The notes under the pieces are model-generated. The model was given only the letters and a program-made list of their open reading frames with translations, had not been told where the DNA came from and did no database searches. A program made the position numbers and the translations under genes. This document shows, piece by piece, positions 18,340-27,561 of a DNA stretch of 64,000 bases (position 1 is the stretch's first letter; the number at the start of each line of letters is the position of its first letter). Source of the DNA: Methylobacterium sp. 10 (lineage in GTDB: Bacteria > Pseudomonadota > Alphaproteobacteria > Rhizobiales > Beijerinckiaceae); assembly GCF_000519085.1 (NCBI RefSeq), contig NZ_KI912577.1, positions 1,555,331 to 1,619,330 on the forward strand, written 5' to 3'.

Positions 18340-19316
18340 CGGGCCGCTCCGGTGGCGCGCCCGTTCGCCGGCGTTTCCGGCACCGGCGTCAGGGGCCCCT
18401 TGCCGGAGAACCAGGAGAGCAGGTTGTCGACCACGAGCCGGCCCATGACCTCGCGGGTGTGGACGGAGCCGGAGCCCACATGCGGCAGCAGGACGACCCG
18501 TTCCAGGCCGAGGAAGGCCTCCGGCACATGGGGCTCGGCGGCGAACACATCGAGCCCCGCCCCGTGGATCGTGCCCGATCGCAGGGCCTCGATCAGCGCC
18601 GGCTCGTCGATGAGGCTGCCACGGGCGACGTTGACGACGATCCCGTCGGGACCGAGGGCGTCGAGGATCTCGGCATTCACGATCCCGTTCGTCTCCGGGC
18701 CGCCGGGCGCCACGATCATGAGGACGTCCACCGCCCGCGCCATCTCCAGCAGGGTCGGGTGGAAGGTGTAGGCCACGTCGTCCTTCCGGCGGCGGCCGTG
18801 ATAGGAGAGGGTCACGCCGAAACCTTCGAGGCGGTGCGCGATGGCCCGCCCGATCCGGCCGAGGCCGAGGATGCCCACATGCCGGCCGCGCAGGGTGGCG
18901 GTGAGCGGGTAGGTCCGCGTCGGCCAGTGTCCGGCGCGCAGGTAGCGGTCCGCCTGCGGGATCTCGCGGATCGTCGCGAGCAGCAGGCCGAGGGCGAGGT
19001 CGGCCACCTCGTCGGAGAGCACGTCGGGCGTGTTGGTCACGACGATGCCCCGCTCCGCCGCGGCCGCGACGTCGATCGTGTCGTAGCCGACGCCGAAACT
19101 CGCCACGATCTCGAGCCGGGGCAATGTCTCGATGAGGGTGCGGTCGACGGGGGCCTGCGCCCCGGTGGCCATGGCGCGGATGCGCGGTCCGATCTCGCGA
19201 TAGAACGCGTCGAGGTCCGGGGCGGTATCGGCGCGGTGGAGGGTGAAGGCGGCGGCCAGCGCGTCCATGACGCTCGGCTGCATCGGCTTCAGGAGCAACA
19301 GGTCGGCAGGCTGCAT
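18336..19316 (-). CDS. D-isomer-specific 2-hydroxyacid dehydrogenase
   Basis: The 326-residue NAD(P)-dependent reductase has the Rossmann motif GILGLGRIGRAIAHRL (about residue 150), SFGVGYDTIDVAAAAERGI, the substrate-binding NVARGSLIDEPAL, catalytic Arg in NVARG, and the catalytic His in LLPHVGSGS. The family includes glyoxylate/hydroxypyruvate reductases, and the GRRRKD cofactor loop (Arg-rich) suggests NADPH. The start MQPADLLLL at 19316 fits the family; the upstream extension does not. It is first in the leftward run toward slyX, and its role there is unclear. Confidence 0.85.
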   Translation of the reverse strand: MQPADLLLLKPMQPSVMDALAAAFTLHRADTAPDLDAFYREIGPRIRAMATGAQAPVDRTLIETLPRLEIVASFGVGYDTIDVAAAAERGIVVTNTPDVLSDEVADLALGLLLATIREIPQADRYLRAGHWPTRTYPLTATLRGRHVGILGLGRIGRAIAHRLEGFGVTLSYHGRRRKDDVAYTFHPTLLEMARAVDVLMIVAPGGPETNGIVNAEILDALGPDGIVVNVARGSLIDEPALIEALRSGTIHGAGLDVFAAEPHVPEAFLGLERVVLLPHVGSGSVHTREVMGRLVVDNLLSWFSGKGPLTPVPETPANGRATGAAR

Positions 19317-19588
19317 GTCGCGCTCGTCATCCGTCCCCGGAACCGGCCATGAAGAGGAATGGCCATGAGGGCATACGGCTGTAATCCCCCGTCCGGGCAG
19401 GGTCCAGCCTCGCGAATGGCCCTGGGCCGGCCAAGCTCGCCATGCGGCGCGCGAGTGGCCCTCATGCCTCGGATGCACCGTGTGCGCCGGCCTACTTCCA
19501 TGCGGGCCTTTCGAACACTACTAAAGAGGGCGAGAGTCACAGGCCTGCCCGTGATCCCATCAACGACGAAAACCGAAACAGCCACGCC

Positions 19589-21004
19589 ATGACTGCCCCG
19601 CGCACCCTCTACGACAAGATCTGGGACGACCACGTGGTCGATGTCGAGCCGGACGGCACCAGCCTCCTCTACATCGACCGTCACCTCGTCCACGAGGTGA
19701 CGAGCCCACAGGCCTTCGAGGGGCTGCGCGTGGCCGGACGGCGCGTCCGCCACCCGGAGAAGACCCTGGCCGTGGTGGACCACAACGTCCAGACCTCGGA
19801 CCGCCGCTTCGGCATCGAGGATCCGGAGAGCCGCCTCCAGCTGGAGACGCTGGCCGAGAACGTGCGCGACTTCGGCATCGAGTTCTACGACGCCCTCGAC
19901 CGCCGCCAGGGCATCGTCCACGTGATCGGCCCGGAGCAGGGCTTCACCCTGCCGGGCCAGACCATCGTCTGCGGCGACAGCCACACCTCGACCCATGGCG
20001 CCTTCGGGGCACTGGCCCATGGCATCGGCACCTCTGAGGTCGAGCACGTGCTCGCCACCCAGACGCTGCTGCAGCGCAAGGCCAAGAACATGCGCGTCAC
20101 CGTGGACGGCATCCTGCCGCCCGGCGTCACCGCCAAGGACATCATCCTCGCCATCATCGGCGAGATCGGCACCGCCGGCGGCACCGGCTACGTCATCGAA
20201 TATGCCGGCGAGGCGATCCGCGCCCTCTCGATGGAGGGGCGCATGACGATCTGCAACATGTCGATCGAGGGCGGCGCCCGCGCCGGCATGGTCGCGCCCG
20301 ACGCCATCACCTACGCCTACGTCAAGGATCGTCCCAAATCCCCCAAGGGCGAGACGTTCGAGCGGGCCCGCGCCTACTGGGACAGCCTCGCCACCGACGA
20401 GGGCGCCTTCTTCGACCGCGAGGTCCGCCTCGACGCCGCGAGCCTGCCGCCCCTGGTGAGCTGGGGCACCAGCCCCGAGGACGTGGTCTCGATCTCCGGC
20501 CTCGTGCCCGACCCGGCCGCCATCGCCGACGAGAACAAGCGCCAGTCCAAGGCGAAAGCCCTCGACTATATGGGCCTCACGCCGGGCACGAAGATCACCG
20601 ACATCACCCTCGACCGGGTCTTCATCGGCTCCTGCACCAACGGGCGCATCGAGGATCTGCGCGCGGTGGCCAAGATGGTGGAGGGCCGCAAGGTCCACCC
20701 TTCGGTCTCGGCCATGGTGGTGCCGGGCTCCGGCGTGGTGAAGGCGCAGGCGGAAGCGGAAGGAATCGACCGTATCCTCAAGGAGGCCGGGTTCGATTGG
20801 CGCGAGCCGGGCTGCTCCATGTGCCTCGGCATGAATGCCGACCGCCTGAGCCCCAACGAGCGCTGTGCCTCGACTTCCAACCGCAACTTCGAGGGTCGCC
20901 AGGGCCATCGCGGGCGCACGCACCTCGTCTCCCCGGCCATGGCCGCCGCCGCCGCCGTGGCCGGCCGTTTCGTCGACATCCGCGAGTGGCGCGGCGAGGC
21001 CTGA
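19589..21004 (+). CDS. leuC: 3-isopropylmalate dehydratase large subunit
   Basis: The 471-residue aconitase-family protein contains [33 protein letters not shown] and [12 protein letters not shown], which supply the three [4Fe-4S] cysteines. With LeuD it isomerises 2-isopropylmalate to 3-isopropylmalate in leucine synthesis. leuD and leuB are not in the window, as is common in this group. The ATG at 19589 lies just before [15 protein letters not shown], the usual N-terminus. It sits directly upstream of a tRNA-Leu gene, probably a coincidence. Confidence 0.95.
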   Translation: MTAPRTLYDKIWDDHVVDVEPDGTSLLYIDRHLVHEVTSPQAFEGLRVAGRRVRHPEKTLAVVDHNVQTSDRRFGIEDPESRLQLETLAENVRDFGIEFYDALDRRQGIVHVIGPEQGFTLPGQTIVCGDSHTSTHGAFGALAHGIGTSEVEHVLATQTLLQRKAKNMRVTVDGILPPGVTAKDIILAIIGEIGTAGGTGYVIEYAGEAIRALSMEGRMTICNMSIEGGARAGMVAPDAITYAYVKDRPKSPKGETFERARAYWDSLATDEGAFFDREVRLDAASLPPLVSWGTSPEDVVSISGLVPDPAAIADENKRQSKAKALDYMGLTPGTKITDITLDRVFIGSCTNGRIEDLRAVAKMVEGRKVHPSVSAMVVPGSGVVKAQAEAEGIDRILKEAGFDWREPGCSMCLGMNADRLSPNERCASTSNRNFEGRQGHRGRTHLVSPAMAAAAAVAGRFVDIREWRGEA

Positions 21005-21108
21005 GCGCCGAGCTCGGGCGGATTCCGCAAAACGGGCCGGAATCGCGATTGACGCGGCCGGCCCGTCCGCCTAAACGAACCTCCGCGTCGGCAAACATCT
21101 GCCGACCG

Positions 21109-21193
21109 GCCCAGGTGGCGGAATTGGTAGACGCGCTGGTTTCAGGTACCAGTCTTGCAAGAGGTGAAGGTTCGAGTCCTTTCCTGGGCACCA
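21109..21193 (+). tRNA. tRNA-Leu (CAG)
   Basis: The 7-bp acceptor stem GCCCAGG pairs with CCTGGGC. The anticodon arm is CTGGT-TTCAGGT-ACCAG with anticodon CAG, followed by a long variable arm (type II tRNA), the T loop GTTCGAG and an encoded CCA end (21191-21193). It reads CUG codons. Its last 19 bases form one end of the mini-island that follows. Confidence 0.95.
21175..21193 (+). repeat. attL: tRNA-Leu 3' end
   Basis: AGTCCTTTCCTGGGCACCA is the 3' end of the tRNA gene. It recurs with a single mismatch at 23777-23795 in the same orientation, as left by tyrosine-integrase insertion into a tRNA gene. Confidence 0.8.
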
Positions 21194-21302
21194 TCAGTTG
21201 GCTAAGCCGCTGATCCGCAAAAAGTATTTGATCTTGAAGGGTTTACTCTGCATCTGATTGTTCAACAGATGCGTTCAACATTCTCCTTCGGATGCCGCGC
21301 CC

Positions 21303-21700
21303 GATGAGGCGCCAAGGCATCACGACCCACCAACGTATCCCGACTGACGTGCTCGACAGAGTGCGTAGCCTGAAGTTGCCTATCCCCATCGGTACGCGTT
21401 CATCACAAAGGTGATCTCAGCGAAGGATGTTGACGTTCGCGTCACGCTGCGCACTCGCCAACCGCAGGAAGCCGAGGTTCGGCAGGGGATAGCGGTCGCC
21501 TACCTTGATGCGGTCTGGAGATCTGTGCGTGAAGGCCCCAAGAGGCTCACCCACAAGGAGCTCTGGCGCTCGCTGGCGAAGTCTACCGCGCGCTCGCTGA
21601 CACCCTTGATGATGATCCCGGTACAGCGGAGCAATGGCTTCTGCTTGAGGCAGAAAACCTTAAGGCAGAGGCTGGGCTGTTCGGTCGTGCCGCCCTCATG
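21303..21700 (+). pseudogene. Decayed tyrosine integrase (N-terminal part)
   Basis: Reading three frames in turn restores an integrase N-terminal region. QRIPTDVLDRVRSLKLPIPI is followed by a shift near 21396, then YAFITKVISAKDV and GIAVAYLDAVWRSVREGPKR, then a shift near 21557 and ALALAGEVYRALADTLDDDP. The first part matches the DUF6538-type N-terminus of Hyphomicrobiales phage-type integrases. The catalytic domain with its R-H-R-Y residues is absent. The remnant sits just downstream of the tRNA, the usual integrase position, and reads away from it. The island can no longer excise with its own enzyme. Confidence 0.72.
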
Positions 21701-21862
21701 ATCCTGTCGGCCTCTGGTTGCCGCTGGATGAAAGACTGGGGTCACGTCATGCGCTCTGCGATCTCCAAGCTGGACATCGTGAGGGTGCCTGCGGTGGCGG
21801 AAAGCATCCTCCGAAGAGTTCGCCTGAAGCGCAAGCGCATGACCTAATCGAAGTTCTGGCAA

Positions 21863-23005
21863 CTACTCTACGGTCAGAGGGGACAATGGATGCAGCACCC
21901 ACCTTCGACCAACTCGGGCCAAGTTCCCTTCCACACGGACGCTCCTTCCAGCACTATGTGCTTCAAGCGCGGCAAGATAATCCTCTGGAGCCACACGGGT
22001 AGAGACAGAAATGTCGCCCCTATCTGGCGACTCCCACCTGATTACCACTTCGCGTGGGCTCACGTTGTGTAGAAGATCGGCTGGATTTTCTCTAGACGCG
22101 AGCCTGACGATGAGACCAGAAACGACAACTGGCGTCTCGGTTTCTTCCTGACGTTCCCTCAATATTGCCGAAGCCTCTTTTATCATCCGTATGTTGTTTG
22201 GTCTGAGCGTGAAGTTCCAGAGGTCTAGGCCATCTTCAGGCAGTGTCCATTCCGATGAAAGCTCGAAGCCAAAGCTAAGGCTCTCTGCGTCGATCTCTTC
22301 GTACATTCCCACGACTTGATCGCACATGTCGGCGCTCCACCCGCCTTGAAAGGATGCCTGCAGCGAGCGGGTACTTTCGGCGGCTTCAGCCTGACGCACC
22401 GAGCGAAAACCCGTCGCGATCCTTCGGACGACTGCCCTTTCAAACGGTGCCGGGTGTTGCTCCTCTGATAGAAGCTGACCGTCAGGTGGAGGTCCAACAG
22501 GTGCCTCTACGACGAACCCGAAGCTGCCCTCAAAAGTGTGGGCGAACCGGCACCGATCTACGAAGTCTTCGCACTCTGAGGTGATGCTTTGGACTATCCT
22601 ATGCGGCCTGACCTCGGTAGCTGCAGCCGTGAGAAGCAGGCGACGCATCCTCCGTATGAATGCTTCTGCGGCTCTGAGATTGATGCTCTCACCACGCCAG
22701 ACGGACGAGTCGGGTAAGCGAGTGCGAATAACGTCTGAGCCGATCCTGCGTACAGCGGCAAACACATCTTCAACAGAAATCCCGTCAAGATCGGAGATGG
22801 TGCGTAGGGCAAAAAGGATGCGCTTGGCCGTGTCCTCTCTGGTTGAAGCATCCGGCAGAACAATGGAAACCTCCGGGAAGCCATTCTCTGCATAGACAAA
22901 GATTATCAATCCCTCATGCTCAGTCGCTCTCTGCCGCCACCCACGCGAACGAAGGTAGCGGCGAAGATAAGGGAGTATGGCTGGGCTCGGCACGAAACTA
23001 GTCAT
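21863..23005 (-). CDS. Unrecognised protein, partner of DUF4365 gene
   Basis: I do not recognise this 380-residue cytosolic protein. It has no signal or membrane helix. The N-terminal part (PYLRRYLRSRGWRQRATEHE) has LIIFV strands. The middle is a helical Arg-rich segment (AEAFIRRMRRLLLTAAATEV). The last ~90 residues look like a small beta domain (VVVSGLIVRLASRE, then YLAALEAHSAGRSVRVEGNL ending in GRRWVLHPL), OB-fold-like in rhythm. Its start overlaps the stop of the DUF4365 gene by 4 bp (ATGA), so the two are translated together. Base composition is clearly less GC-rich than the flanks, suggesting acquisition. A nucleic-acid-related defence role is inferred from context only. Confidence 0.8.
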   Translation of the reverse strand: MTSFVPSPAILPYLRRYLRSRGWRQRATEHEGLIIFVYAENGFPEVSIVLPDASTREDTAKRILFALRTISDLDGISVEDVFAAVRRIGSDVIRTRLPDSSVWRGESINLRAAEAFIRRMRRLLLTAAATEVRPHRIVQSITSECEDFVDRCRFAHTFEGSFGFVVEAPVGPPPDGQLLSEEQHPAPFERAVVRRIATGFRSVRQAEAAESTRSLQASFQGGWSADMCDQVVGMYEEIDAESLSFGFELSSEWTLPEDGLDLWNFTLRPNNIRMIKEASAILRERQEETETPVVVSGLIVRLASRENPADLLHNVSPREVVIRWESPDRGDISVSTRVAPEDYLAALEAHSAGRSVRVEGNLARVGRRWVLHPLSPLTVE

Positions 23006-23514
23006 CGCACAGCCTCCACTCTTCTTTCGGAGAGAAGGGTCAACAGGCTTCCGACAGATAGTATGTTCGAGCGAGGAATGTGTATTGTGACCGTTCTCGT
23101 GTTCAGAGTCGGTGCGCCGGTCGGCTTAAACCAATAGCAGCCGTGTCGTAACAGAGTCTCTCTTTCTGTCGTATGAAACCAGTACATCTCACTCTTCGGC
23201 AGACAGAGAAGCAGGAGAACGAAAGGAACGGCAGCAGGAGACCGTGTGACAAAATCGTTGAAGGTCGCGGCTTCCAAGTCGTACGTTACGTGTGTTTCGC
23301 TCCCACGCCACCGGGTGCTAGATTTTAGTTGGAAGTCTAAAGCCTCGCCCGACTCAACGCGGCGTCCATCCTGACGAATAACTACGGGGCGGAACGTACC
23401 GTCCACGCCGTAGTCATGCGCCCGTGAGTCTACAAGGTTCACTCCTGCCATGCCGGCGAGAGCATGGACATATGCTACTGAGAGACTTTCCTGCGCATGC
23501 TGGATGGTCTTCAT
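23002..23514 (-). CDS. DUF4365 domain protein (nuclease-like)
   Basis: The 170-residue protein begins MKTIQHAQESLSVAYVHALA. It has the DUF4365 layout: ESLSVAYVHALAGMAG helix, then HDYGVDGTF, then ALDFQLKSS. The D-x-G-x-D plus D-x-Q-x-K arrangement resembles the active site of PD-(D/E)XK nucleases. The rest is beta strands and FVLLLLCLPKSEMYWF. The ATG at 23514 has a GAGTGGG upstream; a TTG at 23583 would add 23 residues but lacks a ribosome site. DUF4365 genes are often reported among defence genes. It is first of the two cassette genes inside the tRNA-Leu island. Confidence 0.72.
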   Translation of the reverse strand: MKTIQHAQESLSVAYVHALAGMAGVNLVDSRAHDYGVDGTFRPVVIRQDGRRVESGEALDFQLKSSTRWRGSETHVTYDLEAATFNDFVTRSPAAVPFVLLLLCLPKSEMYWFHTTERETLLRHGCYWFKPTGAPTLNTRTVTIHIPRSNILSVGSLLTLLSERRVEAVR

Positions 23515-24118
23515 CGCCCACTCTGATTTGGTTTGGAGTGGTGCGGGATCACTGAGGCTTCTTATCGAGTTTGGTGGCGGCAAAATGCCAAGTCGGCCAA
23601 GCTACCAGATATCTCGGCTAAGGTTGAGTCGCCTGCTACAGGTTGCGAACACAGCTTCCCCCATTGCTGCGGCTTGACACCGTGACGGCCTCGTTGCTCA
23701 ATGGCGGTGTTCAACACTCGGTCGGCGTGCGAGGGAAAACCTCAACAAAATCAATGGTCTTTTGCGCCATGGCCACAGTCCTTTCTTGGGCACCAAGCAA
23801 AAACTAATTGGCTGATGTTGACTTAGTTTTTGGCCCCGCTTTCTGCACTTCGTCTTGGTGCGAGATAAACCGAGCTAGCGGGCTCATCGGGCATCACCCG
23901 CGATCCGGTGCCCTCGGCACACAAGTCGCAGGGCAGCTTTCCCGCCCCTTCGCCGGGACACAGGCCCTCGCGCGGCGGGCCGATGCGGACGGCTCACGCA
24001 CGGATCCCGGTGGCTTGACGCTCCGAACCTCCGCCGGCCAAGCTCTCGGGAATTGCGAGCAGGCGTCGGGGCAAGCCCCGCCGACGCCGATGTCCCACTC
24101 TCGAGAGACCCTTCCAGA
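23515..24118. other. Right end of tRNA-Leu island and adjacent intergenic DNA
   Basis: From 23515 to 23776 lies the probable promoter of the leftward cassette. It holds no convincing gene. The att copy at 23777-23795 ends the island. From 23796 to 24118 I find no supported gene; this is the upstream region of the exported-protein gene at 24119, with GC content back to the high level. Confidence 0.5.
23777..23795 (+). repeat. attR: copy of tRNA-Leu 3' end
   Basis: AGTCCTTTCTTGGGCACCA repeats the tRNA-Leu 3' end with 18 of 19 bases equal and no tRNA body upstream. Together with 21175-21193 it delimits a 2.6-kb insertion. Confidence 0.75.
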
Positions 24119-25099
24119 ATGCGTCTTCCCCGTTTCCGCCGCGCCACCGGCCGGCTGCTCGCCCTCCTCGGCCTTGCCGTCTCCTTGCTCGTCTCGGCCC
24201 CGCTCCTGCCGGCCCGTGCCGCCGAGGCGGTCTTTCCGCCTGCCGGCGGGATCGGTCTGGTGCCGCCCGCCGGGATGACGCCCGCCAAGAGCTTCGCCGG
24301 TTTCGAGCATCCCTCCGGCGCGTCGATCGTCATCGTCGCAATGCCGGCCGAGGCGTATGGGCAGCTCGCCGAAAAATTCACCCCCGATTCCCTGCGCGCG
24401 ACGGGCTTTGCCGCCGTGGGAGCGGCCGAGCCACTGTCGGTCGCCGGCGGCGAGGGCCGTGTCCTGCGTGGCAGCCAGTCGGCCAGGGGGATCGCCTATA
24501 CCAAGTGGGTCGCGGTGGTGCGCGGCGGGGACGGCACCGGCCTCGTCACCGTGCAGGTTCCGGAAGCGGCCCGTGGACAGGTGCCGGACAAGGCGGTGGA
24601 GGCTGCCCTCGGCACCATCGCGTTCCGCTCCCCCGGCAATGTCGCCGACCAGATCGCGGCCTTGCCTTACGCGGTGGGGGATCTGGCGGGGTTCCGTCCG
24701 GTCCGCACGCTAATGGGAAATACCCTCCTGCTCACCGATGGCCCCAAGGACGTCGATCCCGAAGGTACCCAGACCCTCGTCATCGTGGCGCCCTCCCTGG
24801 GGAAGGCGCCGGTCGCGACCGGCCAGCAGAGCGCTTTCGCCCGCAAGGCGCTGGGCACCATCCGTGAAGTTCAGAACATCGCGGTCACCGACGAGAGCCG
24901 CACCACCGAGGGCGGCGCAGTCCTCATCCGCCTGCGCGCCACCGGCAAGGACGTGCGGACCGGCCGAAAGGTCGGCGTGAGCCAGACGATCCGCTTCGAG
25001 GGCAAGAGCTACCTGCGGGTCATCGGTCTCGCCGGCGCGGACCAGCCGGACGCCCTCGCACGGGCCGAGCGCGTCGCCGCCTCGGTGGTTCCGCGCTGA
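24119..25099 (+). CDS. Exported protein of unknown function
   Basis: The 326-residue protein has a clear Sec signal (basic MRLPRFRRATGR, hydrophobic LLALLGLAVSLLVSAPLL, cleavage near ARAAEA). The mature part carries IGLVPPAGMTPAKSFAGFEH, a repeated VIVAMP / VIVAPSLGKAPV pattern, and two similar halves ending near IRFEGKSYLRVIGLAG. The two halves suggest a duplicated small alpha/beta fold. I do not recognise a catalytic motif. The ATG at 24119 is chosen because the signal peptide begins there. The gene stands alone, downstream of the island. Confidence 0.75.
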   Translation: MRLPRFRRATGRLLALLGLAVSLLVSAPLLPARAAEAVFPPAGGIGLVPPAGMTPAKSFAGFEHPSGASIVIVAMPAEAYGQLAEKFTPDSLRATGFAAVGAAEPLSVAGGEGRVLRGSQSARGIAYTKWVAVVRGGDGTGLVTVQVPEAARGQVPDKAVEAALGTIAFRSPGNVADQIAALPYAVGDLAGFRPVRTLMGNTLLLTDGPKDVDPEGTQTLVIVAPSLGKAPVATGQQSAFARKALGTIREVQNIAVTDESRTTEGGAVLIRLRATGKDVRTGRKVGVSQTIRFEGKSYLRVIGLAGADQPDALARAERVAASVVPR

Positions 25100-25428
25100 G
25101 CAGGCGGGACGGCGTCGGCCTCTGCCCGCTTCGCCCGGATCGTCCCGCCCGAGGCCGGTGCTTCCCTCGTCGCGCAGGCAAGGATGCTCGCCGACCGGTT
25201 CGGCCGACGGCTCCGTCCGATGGGCGCTCACGGGACGCATGCCGCAGCTGGTGGCGTGACGTCAGCATAGGCCGGACGGCACGCCGGGGCGCAGGGGCGG
25301 CGGACCTGGGACGATGAGGCATCGCCACTGCAGACAAGGCGGCTTACCGACACGTCTTGCAATTATAAATGATAACTGTAATTTATTGGCCGAAGCGGTC
25401 CCCCGAGGGGGCATCGTGGGAGAGCGTC
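25100..25428. other. Intergenic region upstream of the SDR gene
   Basis: No gene is supported. The AT-rich stretch aattataaatgataactgta around 25361-25380, about 50 bp before the SDR start, is the likely promoter or operator. The rest is GC-rich with short inverted repeats only. Confidence 0.4.
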
Positions 25429-26250
25429 ATGGGCACGACTGACATCAAGACGGCCATCGTCACCGGAGCGGCGTCCGGCATCGGGCTGGCGACGGCCAAG
25501 GCCCTGAAAGCGGCGGGCTACCGGGTCTACGGCACGAGCCGCAGACCGGCTCAGGGGCGGGACGGGGCCGTCACGATGCTGGCCTGCGACGTGACCGACG
25601 ACGCCTCCGTCGACGCCCTGGTGACGACGGTCCACGGCGAGACCGGACGGATCGATCTGCTCGTCAACAATGCCGGTTTCGGCATCAGCGGCGCGGCGGA
25701 GGAATCCACCGCGGACCAGGCGCAGGCCCTCTTCGACGTCAACCTGTTCGGACTCATCCGCACGACCCGGGCGGTCCTCCCGCTGATGCGGGCGCAGGCG
25801 GGCGGCCGCATCGTCAACATCAGTTCCATCCTGGGGCTCATCCCGGCGCCCTACATGGCGGTCTATTCGGCCAGCAAGCACGCGGTGGAAGGCTATTCGG
25901 AATCCCTGGATCACGAGGTCCGCGGCCAGGGGATCCGGGTCGTCCTCGTCGAGCCCGCCTATACGCGCACGGCCTTCGACGCGAACCTGGTCTCCCCCGA
26001 TGCGCCATTGAGCCTCTACGATTCCGATCGCGCGGACAGGGAGCGTTTCACGCGTGACGTCCTGGCTACGGCCGACGCGCCCGAGATCGTCGCCAAGGTC
26101 GTGGTGAAAGCCGCCACCGCGGCGGCCCCCCATCTGCGCTACACCGCCGGATCGATGGCGCGGCAGGCCAGCCTCCTGCGCCGCTTCGTGCCGGCCAAGC
26201 AGTTCGACAAGAGCTACCGCAAGCAGATGCGCCTTCCCCCGGTCTCCTGA
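25429..26250 (+). CDS. Short-chain dehydrogenase/reductase
   Basis: The 273-residue SDR has the cofactor motif TGAASGIG (residues 12-19), LACDVTD, LVNNAGFG, the catalytic Ser in IVNISSILG, and Tyr-Lys in YSASKHAVEGY. It is a classical NAD(P)-linked oxidoreductase. The GTSRRP after beta-2 suggests NADPH. The C-terminal RYTAGSMARQASLLRRFVPA resembles ketoreductase-type SDRs annotated as oxidoreductases of unknown substrate. The start MGTTDIKTAIVTG at 25429 gives the usual short lead to the Rossmann motif. The gene is a single transcription unit. Confidence 0.9.
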   Translation: MGTTDIKTAIVTGAASGIGLATAKALKAAGYRVYGTSRRPAQGRDGAVTMLACDVTDDASVDALVTTVHGETGRIDLLVNNAGFGISGAAEESTADQAQALFDVNLFGLIRTTRAVLPLMRAQAGGRIVNISSILGLIPAPYMAVYSASKHAVEGYSESLDHEVRGQGIRVVLVEPAYTRTAFDANLVSPDAPLSLYDSDRADRERFTRDVLATADAPEIVAKVVVKAATAAAPHLRYTAGSMARQASLLRRFVPAKQFDKSYRKQMRLPPVS

Positions 26251-26368
26251 ACCTCCGTGCTCCGGACCCTCAGGCGTGGATAAGGGCGCGCTCCACCCGG
26301 CTCTACGAGCGTCTGATCGGATGTCTCAGCGGATGCCCATGCCAAAGCCGCTCCTCCCAGTAGACCAC

Positions 26369-26482
26369 CTCATCCTGAGGTGCCCTTCGCCGCGGCGAAG
26401 GGGCTCGAAGGAGGTTTTCAGAGCCCGCTGCGATATCCGGAGCCCTCCTTCGAGGCCGCTGAGCGGTACCTCAGGGTGAGGC
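26369..26482. repeat. Rhizobial-type intergenic palindrome
   Basis: Outer arms cctcatcctgaggt (26369-26382) and acctcagggtgagg (26469-26482) pair with one mismatch. Inner arms ctcgaaggagg (26405-26415) and cctccttcgag (26445-26455) pair perfectly. This cctcatcctgaggtgc form is a known dispersed repeat of Hyphomicrobiales. It lies between the SDR and LysR genes, which converge on it, and could act as a bidirectional terminator. Confidence 0.75.
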
Positions 26483-26513
26483 AAGTCCTTGGAAAAGCAA
26501 CTTAAACAAGATC

Positions 26514-27422
26514 TCAGGGCCGACCGGGATTGACCATCGGGTCGGCCTGAAGCCGTGCCGCGGCCAGATCGATGAAGGCGCGCACCTTCGCCGGCGCGCG
26601 CCGGCCCTCCAGGCTCACGATATGGACCGGGACCGGCACCGCGTCCGGATCGTCGAGGACCAGCCTGAGCCGGCCCTCGGCCACCGAGGGCGCCACCTGA
26701 TAGGACAGCAGAGGTGCGATCCCCTGGCCCGCGAGGGCGGCCGCCAGGACGGCATCGATGGTGTTGCAGATCAACCGTGATTGCGTGGCGCCACGCGTCG
26801 GCCCATCGGCCGGGGAATGGCGCTCGAAGGGCAGTCGCGTTCCCATCAAACCGATGGTCGCGTGGCGGTGCAAATCCCCCATCGATTGCGGTGTCCCGTA
26901 CCGGTCGAGATAGTCCGGCGCGGCGCAGAGAACCCTGCGGACCGTGCCGACCCGGACCGCGACGAGCCCGGAATCGGCGAGATGGCCGATACGGATTCCC
27001 ACATCGGCGCCCTCCTCGATCAGGTTGACCACCCGGTCGAGGAACAGCGCGCGCACGCTCACGGCCGGGTAGAGCGCAAGAAAATCCGTGACGGCAGGCA
27101 ATACATAAAGCCGACCGAACTGCACCGGAGCGGTAATCGTCAAGGTTCCGGAAGGTGTCGCATACGCGCCGGCCGCGAGTGCTTCCGCCTCTTCCATGTC
27201 CGCGAGGATGCGGCGGCAATCCTCCAGATAGCGTCCGCCCGCCTCGGTGAGCATCAGCGAGCGCGTGGTCCGGGTCAGCAGACGGGCTCCGATCCGGTTC
27301 TCCAGGGCGGCCACCGCACGGGTCACGGCGGGCGGGCTCATGTTCAACTGTCGCGCCGCAGCGGCGAACCCCCCGCTCTCCGCCACCCGGACGAAGACCC
27401 GCATCGCCTGCCACCGATCCAT
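26514..27422 (-). CDS. LysR-family transcriptional regulator
   Basis: The 302-residue protein has an N-terminal winged helix ([53 protein letters not shown]). It is followed by a LysR substrate domain ([41 protein letters not shown]). The start [10 protein letters not shown] at 27422 is family-typical; an in-frame ATG at 27455 adds 11 residues. It is divergent from the GST gene with about 140 bp between them, so it probably controls the GST/flavin-oxidoreductase pair. Confidence 0.88.
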   Translation of the reverse strand: MDRWQAMRVFVRVAESGGFAAAARQLNMSPPAVTRAVAALENRIGARLLTRTTRSLMLTEAGGRYLEDCRRILADMEEAEALAAGAYATPSGTLTITAPVQFGRLYVLPAVTDFLALYPAVSVRALFLDRVVNLIEEGADVGIRIGHLADSGLVAVRVGTVRRVLCAAPDYLDRYGTPQSMGDLHRHATIGLMGTRLPFERHSPADGPTRGATQSRLICNTIDAVLAAALAGQGIAPLLSYQVAPSVAEGRLRLVLDDPDAVPVPVHIVSLEGRRAPAKVRAFIDLAAARLQADPMVNPGRP

Positions 27423-27561
27423 GCCGGCCTCCTCCGTACCCGCGGATTGTTCCATCCAGCGGAATAGTCGATTGCGGAGAATGCCGGTTCACGCGTTCCA
27501 GGCAAGGGTCTCTCATGTGCCCGTGGCCGGCGCTCTCGCCCGGCCGTCGCGGAGATCCGTC

